Positions 17,423 to 26,450 of a DNA stretch of 54,448 bases are shown piece by piece; the stretch's first letter is position 1; every line of letters begins with the position of its first letter. This stretch comes from DAOUET01 sp034430155. Lineage in GTDB: Bacteria; Chloroflexota; Anaerolineae; Anaerolineales; UBA4823. The position numbers and the translations under genes are program-made. Under the pieces are notes generated by a model. That model was not told where the DNA came from, ran no database searches, and saw nothing but the letters and a program-made list of their open reading frames with translations. The stretch is taken from positions 1-54,448 of the forward strand of contig DAOUET010000017.1 of NCBI GenBank assembly GCA_034430155.1, read 5' to 3'.

Positions 17423-17659
17423 TTACTTCATATGGCTTTCGATGTATTGTACTGCATCTCCGACAGTGCTTATCTTTTGAGCGTCTTCGTCTGATATTTC
17501 ACCGCCAAACTTGTCCTCAAAAGCCATTATAAGCTCGACCAGGTCAAGTGAATCAGCTTCCAGGTCCTCCCGAAACTTGGCGTCGAGTGTCACTTTTTCC
17601 TCATCCACACCCAGCAAATCAACGATAATTGCTTTGATCTCTTCAAATGTGTCAGCCAT
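17423..17659 (-). CDS. acpP: Acyl carrier protein
   Basis: 78 residues, strongly acidic. The phosphopantetheine attachment motif EADSLDLVEL carries Ser37. It carries growing acyl chains in fatty-acid synthesis. Ribosome-binding site GAAGGAG lies 10 nt upstream of the ATG. It stands alone, without fab genes beside it, and has its own terminator. Confidence 0.95.
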   Translation of the reverse strand: MADTFEEIKAIIVDLLGVDEEKVTLDAKFREDLEADSLDLVELIMAFEDKFGGEISDEDAQKISTVGDAVQYIESHMK

Positions 17660-17748
17660 TGCTTATTCTCCTTCTTTAGTTGTGTCAAACCATGGGCCTA
17701 TTGTATCCGCAGGGTCTGATCTGTCAAGTCTTAATTACTGACCTTCGA

Positions 17749-17884
17749 ACAAAAGTTCGGACATTTTTGTCATTGCGAGCCCCACCAGGGGCGAAGCAAT
17801 CTCCAGCTAAGGGCGAGATTGCCACGCTCCGCTCGCAATGACAGACTGAATTTACGGGTTTTCTGATTTTGTCCGAACTTTTGT
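17749..17884. repeat. Nested inverted repeat, MITE-like, with TCATTGCGAG core
   Basis: Outer arms ACAAAAGTTCGGACA (17749-17763) and its exact complement (17870-17884), 15 bp. Inner arms TGTCATTGCGAGC (17768-17780) and complement (17831-17843), 13 bp. The inner part includes GGGGCGAAGCAATCTC, part of a short palindromic repeat (TCATTGCGAG...GAAGCAATCTC) that I recall as widespread in bacterial genomes. It is the main content of the 426-nt gap between acpP and fni. Confidence 0.8.
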
Positions 17885-18029
17885 CTCAACTTGAGTTAGT
17901 TACCGAATCCGAGGTTTAGAACCGCTTCTTTCGAAGAATACAAATTTCGGGATAAACATTGCGTCTTATTGTCGCCAGGATTTTTATAGGTCTCTAGTTT
18001 CTCCTCTCTCACAAAGACCATCCATTTTA

Positions 18030-18058
18030 TTGACAGGTGGAATCCCGGCTGGTAAGAT
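18030..18058 (+). promoter_or_regulatory. Promoter of fni
   Basis: Perfect TTGACA (18030-18035), 17-nt spacer, TAAGAT (18053-18058); the gene starts 28 nt downstream. Confidence 0.7.
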
Positions 18059-18085
18059 AGTTTCAACTCACAGGAACACCAAGCA

Positions 18086-19114
18086 ATGTCAAAAGTTACG
18101 GGTATTGGCTCACGAAAAGCGGATCACATCCGCATCAACTTGGAAGAAGACGTGCTTTCTGGTATTACCACTGGTTTGGAACGCTATCGTTTTATTCATC
18201 AAGCTTTGCCCGAACTCAATCTGGATGACATCGACCTCAGTCTGAAGGTATTTAAGCGCACCTTAAGAGCTCCTATCTTGATATCCTCAATGACTGGGGG
18301 CACCCCCGAAGCCGGGGCCATTAACCAGATCCTTGCAACTGCAGCCCAAGAGACTGGCATCGCCATGGGTTTAGGATCCCAGAGAGCCGCGCTCGAACAC
18401 CCTGAACTTGCCGCCACGTTTCAGGTCCGCCAAACTGCTCCGGACGTACTACTGTTTGCGAATTTAGGAGCCGTGCAGCTGAATTACGGTTACGGAATTG
18501 AACATTGCCAGCAAGCTGTCGATATGATCGAAGCGGATGCTCTCATTCTGCATTTGAACGCCCTGCAAGAAGCCGTCCAGACAGAAGGCCAAACTCGCTT
18601 TGCCGGCCTTTTGGAAAAAATTGAGCGCGTCTGTAAGGCACTACCAGTCCCCGTCATCGCCAAAGAGGTCGGTTGGGGTTTTTCTCAGGAGGCAGCCCGT
18701 CTTCTCGCTAACGCGGGTGTAGCTGCCATAGACGTCGCCGGTGCAGGCGGTACCTCTTGGAGTCAGGTTGAAATGTATCGCGCCGTAGAAGAAAGCCAGG
18801 CTCGCCTGGCAGCTGCGTTTATTGATTGGGGCATTCCCACCGCTGAGTCGATCCTCAATATTCGCGAGGCTGCTCCAGATTTGACCATCTTTGCATCCGG
18901 TGGTCTGCGCAATGGTATTGACATCGCCAAATCTGTTGCCCTCGGAGCTGCCTTGGGAGGCATGGCCAGTCCCTTTCTAAAAGCAGCCAGCCGTTCTCTA
19001 GATGAAACCATTCAAACCATCAATGAAATCCGACGGCAAATCCAGGTCTGCATGTTTGCTTGTGGCTGCCAAAACCTTTCACAATTGCGCCAAGCCCCGT
19101 TGTCAGAAACGTGA
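18086..19114 (+). CDS. fni: Type 2 isopentenyl-diphosphate delta-isomerase
   Basis: 342 residues, the size of FMN-dependent Fni. The N-terminal RKADHIRINLEEDV, the SSMTGGTPEAG motif, the GLGSQRAAL strand, HLNALQEAVQ(T)EGQ, the VIAKEVGWGFS region and the FMN phosphate loops DVAGAGGTSW and ASGGLRNGIDIAK are all present. It interconverts isopentenyl and dimethylallyl diphosphate using reduced FMN. A strong promoter lies just upstream. The polyprenyl synthase starts 19 nt after its stop, so the two form an isoprenoid unit. Confidence 0.95.
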   Translation: MSKVTGIGSRKADHIRINLEEDVLSGITTGLERYRFIHQALPELNLDDIDLSLKVFKRTLRAPILISSMTGGTPEAGAINQILATAAQETGIAMGLGSQRAALEHPELAATFQVRQTAPDVLLFANLGAVQLNYGYGIEHCQQAVDMIEADALILHLNALQEAVQTEGQTRFAGLLEKIERVCKALPVPVIAKEVGWGFSQEAARLLANAGVAAIDVAGAGGTSWSQVEMYRAVEESQARLAAAFIDWGIPTAESILNIREAAPDLTIFASGGLRNGIDIAKSVALGAALGGMASPFLKAASRSLDETIQTINEIRRQIQVCMFACGCQNLSQLRQAPLSET

Positions 19115-19133
19115 TTTGACCCCCCTTCCACCA

Positions 19134-20147
19134 ATGACCATACCTACTTATCACCAACAATACCTGCAAGCCATCGAGGAAGAGATCCACCGGGTGGTTG
19201 AGCGCCTCAACGGTCCCGGCTATCAAGAATTGCATTATATGATGGCCTATCACTTAGGTTGGGAAGGAGAAGGCGCAGGATCTGCTGCCAGGGGCAAACG
19301 TATCCGTCCTTTGCTCCTATTGCTCACCTGTGCCGCTGCACGAGGAGAGTGGCGGCGCGCTTTACCTGCTGCAGCTGCCGTGGAACTGGTTCACAATTTT
19401 TCTCTAATCCACGACGATATCCAGGACAACAGCCCTCTGCGCCGGGGTAGGCCAACCGTCTGGAATAAATTCGGAACTGCTCAGGCAATCAATGCAGGAG
19501 ACGCTATGTTCACTTTGGCTCACTTAGCTATGCTGGCGTCAAGCGAGAGGGTCTCGCCATCAGTCACTCTCCAGGCTATCAGCATCCTCCAAGAGACTTG
19601 CCTGCAGCTGACTCAGGGTCAATATCTGGATCTCGCCTATGAATCGCGCGGGGATCTCAACCTGGATGCTTATTGGCCTATGGTGAAAGGTAAAACCGCC
19701 GCCTTATTAGCAGCTTGTACCGAGCTGGGATCGCTGATCGCGGGAGTTTCAGAAACTATTCGTACCCATTATCGCCAATTCGGAGAATCGTTGGGCTTGG
19801 CGTTTCAAGCCCAGGATGATTTGCTAGGAATTTGGGGGGATGATGCCCTTACCGGTAAATCTTCTGAGAGCGATTTGCTATCAGGCAAGAAATCCCTGCC
19901 AGTACTGTTTGGTCTGAGCCAGGATGGTCCCTTCGCCGAGCGTTGGTCACAAGGACCAATTACAGCGGGTGAAGTTCCCAAATTGGCTGCCGAGTTGCAG
20001 GCTAATGGAGGGCGCGCCTACGTCACCGAAACTGCTGAAAACCTCACTATACAAGCCCTAAAATCCTTGCAATATGCCCAACCCCAGGGAGAAGCAGGTC
20101 AGGCCTTAGAGCAGCTTGCGCATCAATTGTTAAATCGCGTCGGCTGA
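19134..20147 (+). CDS. Polyprenyl synthetase (trans-isoprenyl diphosphate synthase)
   Basis: 337 residues from the ATG at 19134; a longer open frame overlaps fni but has no protein-like extension. The first Asp-rich motif LIHDDIQDNSPLRRGRPT (DDIQD at 94-98) and the second, AQDDLLGIWGD, bind the magnesium-diphosphate substrates. GKRIRPLLLLL is the family lead-in. It condenses isopentenyl diphosphate units onto an allylic primer; chain length (geranyl, farnesyl, geranylgeranyl or longer) cannot be fixed from this reading. It is co-transcribed with fni. Confidence 0.93.
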   Translation: MTIPTYHQQYLQAIEEEIHRVVERLNGPGYQELHYMMAYHLGWEGEGAGSAARGKRIRPLLLLLTCAAARGEWRRALPAAAAVELVHNFSLIHDDIQDNSPLRRGRPTVWNKFGTAQAINAGDAMFTLAHLAMLASSERVSPSVTLQAISILQETCLQLTQGQYLDLAYESRGDLNLDAYWPMVKGKTAALLAACTELGSLIAGVSETIRTHYRQFGESLGLAFQAQDDLLGIWGDDALTGKSSESDLLSGKKSLPVLFGLSQDGPFAERWSQGPITAGEVPKLAAELQANGGRAYVTETAENLTIQALKSLQYAQPQGEAGQALEQLAHQLLNRVG

Positions 20148-20182
20148 AACGATGTCCTTGAGATTCCCACAAGGATTTCGTT

Positions 20183-21367
20183 TTAGAGAAAACGCATGAA
20201 TACTTGATTACCCAATAACCTGCCCCCGGGCGTCAGCCGTAAAACCTCATGTCCCTCTCCAACCCATTCTAACAAGCCGGCTGCCAACAGCTCCTCGATC
20301 TCCTTAGGGAAAACTTCAATAAGAGCCTGACCGAAGCGCGCCATAAAATCTACATTTGAGACCCCTTCTCCAGTCAATCGCAAGCCCATCATCATGGTTT
20401 CCCCCATTTCTGTAACCCGGTCAATCGGTAACGCGCTGGCTGTCGCTGGTGTGATAGGAAATTGTTCTTTTCTCCCACGCATGCATCGCTCAATATAAAC
20501 CGAAGGCGAAAGGACATTGGCTGTCCGAAAGTCGCCTGCATAGCCATGCGCACCTGCTCCCAATCCGAGATATGGCAGATTATGCCAATATTGTAAATTA
20601 TGCCGGCAGGAAAGCAGTTCTCCTTGGTTGCTTTGGCGCGCCCAATTAGAGATTTCATATTGGAGGTACCCAACCCCAGCCAATTGTTGGTCTGCCAGTT
20701 CATACATCTCCGCTGCCAGGTCCGAGTCGGTATCGGGAAGCAAACCACGTGCCACCCAATGTGCCAGCGGAGTCCCATGTTCTATCGTTAGAGCGTAGAG
20801 TGAAAGATGTTCAGGCTTTAACTCCAACCCCAATGATAATGAATGGCTCCAGCTCTCCAGGGTTTGGTATGGTGTTCCGAAAATTAAATCTAGGTTTAGA
20901 TTGTCAAAGCCTGCCTTGCGTGCCCATTTAACCGCATTAATCACATCCTCATAGCGATGCTGACGTTCGAGCAGGCGAAGTTCTTCCGGCTGAGCGGATT
21001 GCATTCCAATGCTCAAGCGGTTGACTCCCAATTTATACAACTCCTGTAAATAAATCAGTGAAAGGCTGCCTGGATTAGCCTCTAGGGATAATTCCAGGCC
21101 AGGAAGTAGCTCAAAAGAACTTTCAATTCCAATCAAAATACGCTCAATCTGCCCTACTGTTAACAGAGAGGGTGTGCCACCTCCGAAGAAGATAGTGTGC
21201 ACAGGCAGATAAGCGCCAACCGTTTCCTTAACGGAAGTAATTTCGGCGCATAACGCCTCTACATAGGCTGGTACCAGGTCCTCAATACCAGCGTAGGTGT
21301 TGAAATCGCAATAACCGCATCGTTGACGGCAAAAGGGAATATGTACATAAAGACTGTACGTAACCAT
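20183..21367 (-). CDS. hemW: Radical SAM heme chaperone HemW (coproporphyrinogen III oxidase-like)
   Basis: 394 residues. The radical SAM cluster motif CRQRCGYCDF has Cys13, 17 and 20. The FFGGGTPSLL segment, the EANPGSL and NRLSIGMQSAQ strands, and the C-terminal HemW domain (LGAGAHGY, later GLRLTGEGV) follow. The three-Cys CxxxCxxC motif without a fourth nearby Cys is the HemW pattern, so heme delivery is more likely than true HemN activity. It converges with the prenyl synthase (36 nt apart) and diverges from the LysM protein. Confidence 0.9.
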   Translation of the reverse strand: MVTYSLYVHIPFCRQRCGYCDFNTYAGIEDLVPAYVEALCAEITSVKETVGAYLPVHTIFFGGGTPSLLTVGQIERILIGIESSFELLPGLELSLEANPGSLSLIYLQELYKLGVNRLSIGMQSAQPEELRLLERQHRYEDVINAVKWARKAGFDNLNLDLIFGTPYQTLESWSHSLSLGLELKPEHLSLYALTIEHGTPLAHWVARGLLPDTDSDLAAEMYELADQQLAGVGYLQYEISNWARQSNQGELLSCRHNLQYWHNLPYLGLGAGAHGYAGDFRTANVLSPSVYIERCMRGRKEQFPITPATASALPIDRVTEMGETMMMGLRLTGEGVSNVDFMARFGQALIEVFPKEIEELLAAGLLEWVGEGHEVLRLTPGGRLLGNQVFMRFL

Positions 21368-21496
21368 TCTGAGCAGTATACCATCAAGGTGATAACCACC
21401 CTGACAGCTGTTACAGTCCCACTTGTATAGTTTTATTCGCCAAACAAGTATGTTATGTCATTAGATTAAAATTATTAAGAGCACCTAAAAGACTGG

Positions 21497-21529
21497 TATA
21501 ATCGCCGCTGCCGGGCATTCATCCCGGCA
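21497..21529 (+). promoter_or_regulatory. Candidate -10 box and leader hairpin of the LysM gene
   Basis: TATAAT at 21497-21502 without a clear -35. A hairpin TGCCGGG/CCCGGCA with 7-nt loop (21509-21529) ends 7 nt before the ATG and may influence translation, since no Shine-Dalgarno is visible. Confidence 0.4.
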
Positions 21530-21535
21530 TAATAT

Positions 21536-22693
21536 ATGCCTATGGTTCAAGATACTCCTTCAAAACCCACTAAAATTTGCCCCACTTGTGGAACACGAGT
21601 GGCTGAGGACGCCACACGCTGCCTGGTATGTGGCACTGAATTCTCTTATGGCGAGAAACCTGCTCGCCCTACCAAAGCTGTCCAAGGTAGCCGCATGCCG
21701 GAAGTCACCTTGAGCTTGCCAGTCGCCCTTGGATTGCTCGCCCTTTTCTTGAGCATCGGAGCAGCCCTTGTGTTCTTTGCCCTGCAGGAAACCGGGCGCG
21801 TAGTCGATCCAACCGCAACGCCCACCGTAACGCTCACGCTTACGCCCACCCTGACCCCTACTCCGGTGACACCAACACCTACCGACACACCTCTCCCAAC
21901 GCCCACGCCGCAAACGTACGTCGTTCAGCCAAATGACACATGTGCTGCTATCGCTTATAGCTTTGGTGTCTCGATCCAGAGCATCGTCCTGCTCAACAAC
22001 TTGCCTGCTGACTGCAACCCTCTCACCATCGGCGAACGTCTGCTCATCCCCTATCCCACTCCCACCGCCACCGCTCTGCCCACCTCCACCCTTAGCCCTG
22101 CTGAAGCCACTGAACAGGCTTGCGATAAAGCTGAGTACATCGTCCAGGAAAATGACACCCTCAGCAGCATTGCCAATGCCTATAATGTACCCATGGCCGT
22201 TATCAGGGAATACAACGGTTTGAGCAGTGATACGGTTTTTTCTGGAATGCCCATTACCATCCCCTTGTGTAAACAAAATCCCACCCCAGGGCCTTCACCA
22301 ACGCCCACACCACCACCGCCTTATCCGGCTCCCAACCTGCTCTTGCCAGCCGATGGGGTAACCTTCACCACTACGGAAGACGCGGTCACCTTACAGTGGG
22401 CTTCAGTTGGAACCCTCAACGAAAATGAAGCTTATCAGGTCAGCGTATACGACATTACCTCAGACCAGGACCGCAAACTGGTTGATTATGTCACCGATAC
22501 GAAATACATCGTGCCCGCCTCCTTCCGTCCTACTGAAAGTACCCCACACGGTTTCCGCTGGACGGTGCAAACGGTGAGACAGATTGGGACCGACGATGAT
22601 GGAAAGCCAATCTGGGAGTCAGCTGGCGCTGTCAGCAGTCCCCGTATTTTCATCTGGTCCGGTGTGCCGGTTAGCAGCACGCCCACGCCTTAG
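21536..22693 (+). CDS. Zinc-ribbon membrane protein with two LysM domains
   Basis: 385 residues. The N-terminus is a cytoplasmic zinc ribbon (CPTCGT...CLVCGT, residues 16-36). A single membrane helix follows near residues 61-85, then a Thr/Pro linker rich in TPTPT. Two LysM domains (YVVQPNDTCAAIAYSFGVS and YIVQENDTLSSIANAYNVP) are separated by another Pro/Thr linker, and the C-terminal 120 residues form an Ig/FnIII-like domain with many strands. It probably binds peptidoglycan outside while the ribbon stays inside. Such an arrangement is common in Chloroflexota by my recollection. Its role is unknown. The alternative start at 21542 differs by two residues. Confidence 0.8.
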   Translation: MPMVQDTPSKPTKICPTCGTRVAEDATRCLVCGTEFSYGEKPARPTKAVQGSRMPEVTLSLPVALGLLALFLSIGAALVFFALQETGRVVDPTATPTVTLTLTPTLTPTPVTPTPTDTPLPTPTPQTYVVQPNDTCAAIAYSFGVSIQSIVLLNNLPADCNPLTIGERLLIPYPTPTATALPTSTLSPAEATEQACDKAEYIVQENDTLSSIANAYNVPMAVIREYNGLSSDTVFSGMPITIPLCKQNPTPGPSPTPTPPPPYPAPNLLLPADGVTFTTTEDAVTLQWASVGTLNENEAYQVSVYDITSDQDRKLVDYVTDTKYIVPASFRPTESTPHGFRWTVQTVRQIGTDDDGKPIWESAGAVSSPRIFIWSGVPVSSTPTP

Positions 22694-22731
22694 ACACTAT
22701 CTGCCTCTTCCCAAAGGCCAAAACAAAAGTA

Positions 22732-22767
22732 AGCGGTTGCCATGCAGATATCCTGCACGGTAACCGC
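22732..22767 (-). terminator. Hairpin downstream of citrate synthase and LysM genes
   Basis: 16-bp imperfect stem (arms AGCGGTTGCCATGCAG and CTGCACGGTAACCGCT, two imperfect pairs) between the convergent genes; it can act in either direction. No long T-run. Confidence 0.5.
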
Positions 22768-22793
22768 TCCTTATAGCGACTAGTAAGGTATTT

Positions 22794-24104
22794 CTAAGGC
22801 AATTTAACCCTTTCGGTGATCTCTTCTAGCATGGCAGTAGTTATAGATTTTGGTCGCTCAATGGGTTGCCCCAAAGCACGTGCCCATACTGCGTTAGCAG
22901 TAACACCCAATGCCCGACCGACTCCAAACATCACTGTATAAAAATCGATTTCTTTCAGGCCGTAATGGTTTTGTAGAGTGCCGCTTATGGCATCCACATT
23001 GGCCCACGGGTTTTTGGCCTTCCCTTGCTCTTGCAACACTGGCGGCACCACTTCATAAACTAATTTGGCAATTTGAAAGATCTCATCGTTTGGCATATGT
23101 TCTTTGGCAAACTCGAACTGTGCTGTAAAGCGTGGGTCAGGCCTGCGCAGCACGGCATGTCCGTATCCCGGGATCACCTGTCCACTGTCAAGTGTATCCC
23201 AGGCGTACTGCTCAACTTGCTCCCGGCTGGGGACGCCGCCGAACTTATCGTAGATTCCCATCAGCCAACGCAGGCATTCCTGATTCGCCAAACCGTGTAG
23301 AGGACCAGCCAGGCTGTTCAGACCCGCTGAAAATGCGTAATAGATATCCGATAGCGTTGAAGCTGCCAGGTGAGTGGCATGCGCGCTGGCGTTGCCACTT
23401 TCGTGATCAGAATGCAGGATAAAATACAGTCGTGAGAGGTTCTTATATTCCTCGGTTTCAATTCCCATCATATGGGCAAAGTTGGCACCCCAATCCAGGT
23501 TCGGGTCTAACGGCGTAAATTTCCCATCCTTATACTTCAAGCTGTAAATATAAGCCGCGATTGTTGGCAGCTTTGCTGTCAAATTTAAGCTGTCCTCCAA
23601 CATAGGCTCCCAATATTCTTCTTTGACCATTCCCTCATGATAGCGCTTGGCAAATAAAGAAGCCGGTTGAAGGGATAGGACTGCTTGCGAGAATAACATC
23701 ATGGGATGGGTTTCGCGCGGCATGGCTTTAAGCACTTTGAAGACGTGCTCCGGTATTGTGCTGCGAGCCTTCCATTCTTCCTCAACAGCCAGGGCTTGCT
23801 CTTTTGTAGGAATCTCACCAACTAAGAGCAGATAGTACAAACCACCCACCCAGGCAGTGGCGTCCTGCGCTGGTTTGGGCAGTTTTTCAAGCGTATCTGG
23901 AACAGTATGACCTCTGAACCGGATGCCTTCCTGGGGGTCTACGTAGGAAATATCGGTCACTAAAGCTTTAACCCCACGCATACCTCCGTAAATTTGTGAG
24001 ATGGTAACATCCCCGACTTTTACATCTCCGTGCTCTTCCACCAATTTTTCTACTCGCTCACGCCAATCTGGCAGTTGAGCTTCGATTTTTTCTTTTAGGA
24101 TCAT
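22794..24104 (-). CDS. gltA: Citrate synthase
   Basis: 436 residues from the ATG at 24104, chosen because AAGGAG lies 6 nt upstream; a longer start at 24125 lacks this. Catalytic-site segments are clear: HSDHESGNASAHATHL, SLAGPLHGLANQE and GYGHAVLRRPDPRF. The N-terminal part (VGDVTISQIYGGMRGVKALV) and length resemble the eukaryote-like/type I citrate synthases more than the E. coli hexameric type. It makes citrate from oxaloacetate and acetyl-CoA. The malate dehydrogenase gene lies directly upstream, so the product of one enzyme feeds the next. Confidence 0.93.
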   Translation of the reverse strand: MILKEKIEAQLPDWRERVEKLVEEHGDVKVGDVTISQIYGGMRGVKALVTDISYVDPQEGIRFRGHTVPDTLEKLPKPAQDATAWVGGLYYLLLVGEIPTKEQALAVEEEWKARSTIPEHVFKVLKAMPRETHPMMLFSQAVLSLQPASLFAKRYHEGMVKEEYWEPMLEDSLNLTAKLPTIAAYIYSLKYKDGKFTPLDPNLDWGANFAHMMGIETEEYKNLSRLYFILHSDHESGNASAHATHLAASTLSDIYYAFSAGLNSLAGPLHGLANQECLRWLMGIYDKFGGVPSREQVEQYAWDTLDSGQVIPGYGHAVLRRPDPRFTAQFEFAKEHMPNDEIFQIAKLVYEVVPPVLQEQGKAKNPWANVDAISGTLQNHYGLKEIDFYTVMFGVGRALGVTANAVWARALGQPIERPKSITTAMLEEITERVKLP

Positions 24105-24136
24105 AATCCTCTCCTTAAATGTCATGAAGCCATTTA

Positions 24137-25075
24137 TTAAATATCTACCAATTTGAGTAATTCCTCAACAGACGCTTTAACCGCATCTGCTGATTTCTGT
24201 AAGGCTGCCTGTGCTTCCTCGTCCAGTTTAAATTCGATAATTTTCTCCACCCCTGTGCGTCCAAGCTGCACAGGTACCCCAAAGAAGATGCCTTCCAAAC
24301 CATATTCGCCTTGCATATAAGCAGCCGCTGGCACGATCAGATGCTTATCCTTAAGGATCGCCTCCACCATTTGCATAATGGCTGCTCCTGGGGCGTAATA
24401 AGCGCTGCCCGTCTTCAACAAACTTACGATCTCCCCACCTCCTTTGCGGGTACGTTGCACAATCGCATCGAGACGCTCAGCAGGAAGTATTTCATCTAAG
24501 GGGACACCGGCGACATTGGAGTAATGAGTTAACGGAACCATTGAATCGCCATGCCCACCCAACACATAACAGTGAATATTTTCAACACTAACCCCTAATT
24601 CCATCGCTACAAATGCCCGCATACGAGATGAGTCTAGGATACCCGCTTGCCCAATTACCCGGTTAGGTGTTAGATTACCTACTTCCATCGTCAGATACGC
24701 CATTGTATCTAGCGGATTGGTTAGCACCACAAGGATTGCATCGGGCGAGTACTTCAGCGATTCTTCCGTCGCGGTGCGCACGATTTTCGCATTCGTAGTT
24801 AGCAGGTCTTCCCGGCTCATTCCTGGTTTTCGCGGGATTCCTGCCGTGATTACGACGATATCTGATCCACTAGTGGCTTGGTAGTTGCTGCTACCGACCA
24901 CTCTTACGTCGCTCCCTATAACTGGTAGAGATTCCTGCAAGTCCAATGCTTTACCTTGTGGCATTCCCTCCACGATGTCGACCAACACCAGGTCAGCAAT
25001 TTCACGCTCCGCTAACCAGTGAGCCGAGGTTGCCCCTGTCATTCCAGCCCCAATTATCGACACTTTATTATTCAT
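24137..25075 (-). CDS. mdh: Malate dehydrogenase
   Basis: 312 residues, LDH-like MDH type. The NAD loop GAGMTGATSA, D33 for NAD selectivity (LVLVDIVEGM), ITAGIPRKPGMSR with the Arg residues that pick malate/oxaloacetate, and the catalytic GGHGDSMV (H175) are present. Ribosome-binding site GGAG lies 8 nt upstream. It is the first gene of the mdh-citrate synthase pair. A palindromic repeat element sits just upstream of it. Confidence 0.95.
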   Translation of the reverse strand: MNNKVSIIGAGMTGATSAHWLAEREIADLVLVDIVEGMPQGKALDLQESLPVIGSDVRVVGSSNYQATSGSDIVVITAGIPRKPGMSREDLLTTNAKIVRTATEESLKYSPDAILVVLTNPLDTMAYLTMEVGNLTPNRVIGQAGILDSSRMRAFVAMELGVSVENIHCYVLGGHGDSMVPLTHYSNVAGVPLDEILPAERLDAIVQRTRKGGGEIVSLLKTGSAYYAPGAAIMQMVEAILKDKHLIVPAAAYMQGEYGLEGIFFGVPVQLGRTGVEKIIEFKLDEEAQAALQKSADAVKASVEELLKLVDI

Positions 25076-25108
25076 TTATCGCTCCATTTGAAAATCTTAT
25101 ATACTTAG

Positions 25109-25200
25109 GACTTACGCAGTTGGTGGGAGGATGGGGGTGTTTGGGCGGGGATTGCCCGCCCAAACACCCCCGATTTTCCCCTGAACTGCGCAACTACTAA
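25109..25200. repeat. Palindromic repeat element, copy 1
   Basis: About 90 bp. Terminal inverted arms TTACGCAGTT and AACTGCGCAA (one mismatch) enclose a nested arm pair GGGGGTGTTTGGGCGGG/CCCGCCCAAACACCCCC. A second copy lies at 32904-32993. It lies between the mdh start and the trxB end. Confidence 0.85.
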
Positions 25201-25370
25201 TACTTTGAAACCATATTCTCAGGATGCTGATTAACAGCCTCCACATTCAAGGATCATCACATTTGTCCATTCTACTTAAATTATCGAAGATATTTCTGCG
25301 CAGATCGTAGTCCTTGCTAAAACCTCCTGACAAGAATCCCCCCTGGTGCAAATACACCAGAGGGAGATAA

Positions 25371-26363
25371 TCAAGAACTGTATCCAACATCCTCATCCAA
25401 AAAGTGACCAGCTTGCATTGCGGCTGCAGCGCCCATACCTGCCGATGTGATCACCTGGCGGAAATGTGGGTCAGCAATTTCTCCTGCTGCAAAAACCCCT
25501 GGTACGCTGGTACGCATATATTTATCAATTATTATGTAGCCCAATTCATCCATTTCTAGCTGGTTCGTGAACAGGTCTGAATTGGGATAATGACCGATAA
25601 ATATGAATACCCCTTTGATTGGCATTATGCGTTCATCACCAGTGGTGGTGTCTTTGAGATTCACTTTTTCCACAGAACCGTCGCCTGTAATTTCGGTCAC
25701 CAGGGTATTCCACATGAACTTTACCTTGGGATTGGTCTGTGCTCTTTGTTGTAGAACCGCACCAGCCCGTAATTCATTTCGCCTGTGTACGATAGTAACT
25801 GAATCAGCGTAGCGTGACAGGAAAAGCCCCTCTTCGAGGGCGCTGTCCCCTCCGCCCACCACAATGACATCTTTCTCTTTGAAAAACCAGCCATCACAAG
25901 TGGCACAGTATGAAACCCCACGACCGGTGAATTCGGTTTCTCCTGGGACGTCTAGATGACGGGCGCTGGCGCCTGTAGCCACAATCAAGGTCTCTACCAG
26001 ATATAGCTTTCCATTCTGGGTTTTAACTGCAAAAGGACGTTCAGAGAGGTCCACCTCTACCGCGGAATCAATTTCAACCCTGGCCCCGAAGCGCTCCGCT
26101 TGTTTCTGGAACAGCTCGACCATCTCCAATCCGCCAATACCCTCTGGAAATCCAGGGTAATTTTCAACAACATAGGTCAGAGAAACTTGTCCCCCCAGCT
26201 CCATACCTGTTAAGACCACCGGACCCAGGTCCGCCCGGGCAGCGTATAGCGCTGCCGATAAACCGGCTGGACCGGAGCCCAAAATCAATACCTTCACAGA
26301 TTCCTGATTGGTATGGTTGTCACCAGAAGTTGGCAATGATGAATTTGATAGATTGAAATCCAT
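25371..26363 (-). CDS. trxB: Thioredoxin reductase
   Basis: 330 residues. FAD loop GSGPAGLSAALYAAR, redox pair CATC (Cys153/Cys156), NADPH loop VVGGGDSALEEGLF and the C-terminal FAAGEIADPHFRQVITSAGMG are all in place. It reduces thioredoxin with NADPH. The first 25 residues form an extra polar head before the Rossmann fold. GGGAG lies 4 nt before the ATG. A 25-codon ORF precedes it on the same strand. Confidence 0.95.
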   Translation of the reverse strand: MDFNLSNSSLPTSGDNHTNQESVKVLILGSGPAGLSAALYAARADLGPVVLTGMELGGQVSLTYVVENYPGFPEGIGGLEMVELFQKQAERFGARVEIDSAVEVDLSERPFAVKTQNGKLYLVETLIVATGASARHLDVPGETEFTGRGVSYCATCDGWFFKEKDVIVVGGGDSALEEGLFLSRYADSVTIVHRRNELRAGAVLQQRAQTNPKVKFMWNTLVTEITGDGSVEKVNLKDTTTGDERIMPIKGVFIFIGHYPNSDLFTNQLEMDELGYIIIDKYMRTSVPGVFAAGEIADPHFRQVITSAGMGAAAAMQAGHFLDEDVGYSS

Positions 26364-26372
26364 AGAGCTCCC

Positions 26373-26450
26373 TCAATCCTTGATTACCGCGAGGATGTCA
26401 TCCGCATCCAATTCCGCAACCAGCCCCCCTTGGTTGGGCTTTATTATCAT
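26373..26450 (-). CDS. Possible short ORF (25 residues) upstream of trxB
   Basis: Reads MIIKPNQGGLVAELD and ends ADDILAVIKD, then TGA, 9 nt before the trxB start and inside the leader. The composition is protein-like, with an acidic amphipathic end. No family is recognised and the ribosome-binding site is weak. It could be a leader peptide, a microprotein, or chance. Confidence 0.3.
   Translation of the reverse strand: MIIKPNQGGLVAELDADDILAVIKD

Noticed and set aside
21780..22320. Short repeated ACGCCCAC-like units, considered as tandem repeat or CRISPR
   Set aside because: They encode the Thr/Pro linkers of the LysM protein; irregular spacing and no spacers. No CRISPR array was seen in the window.
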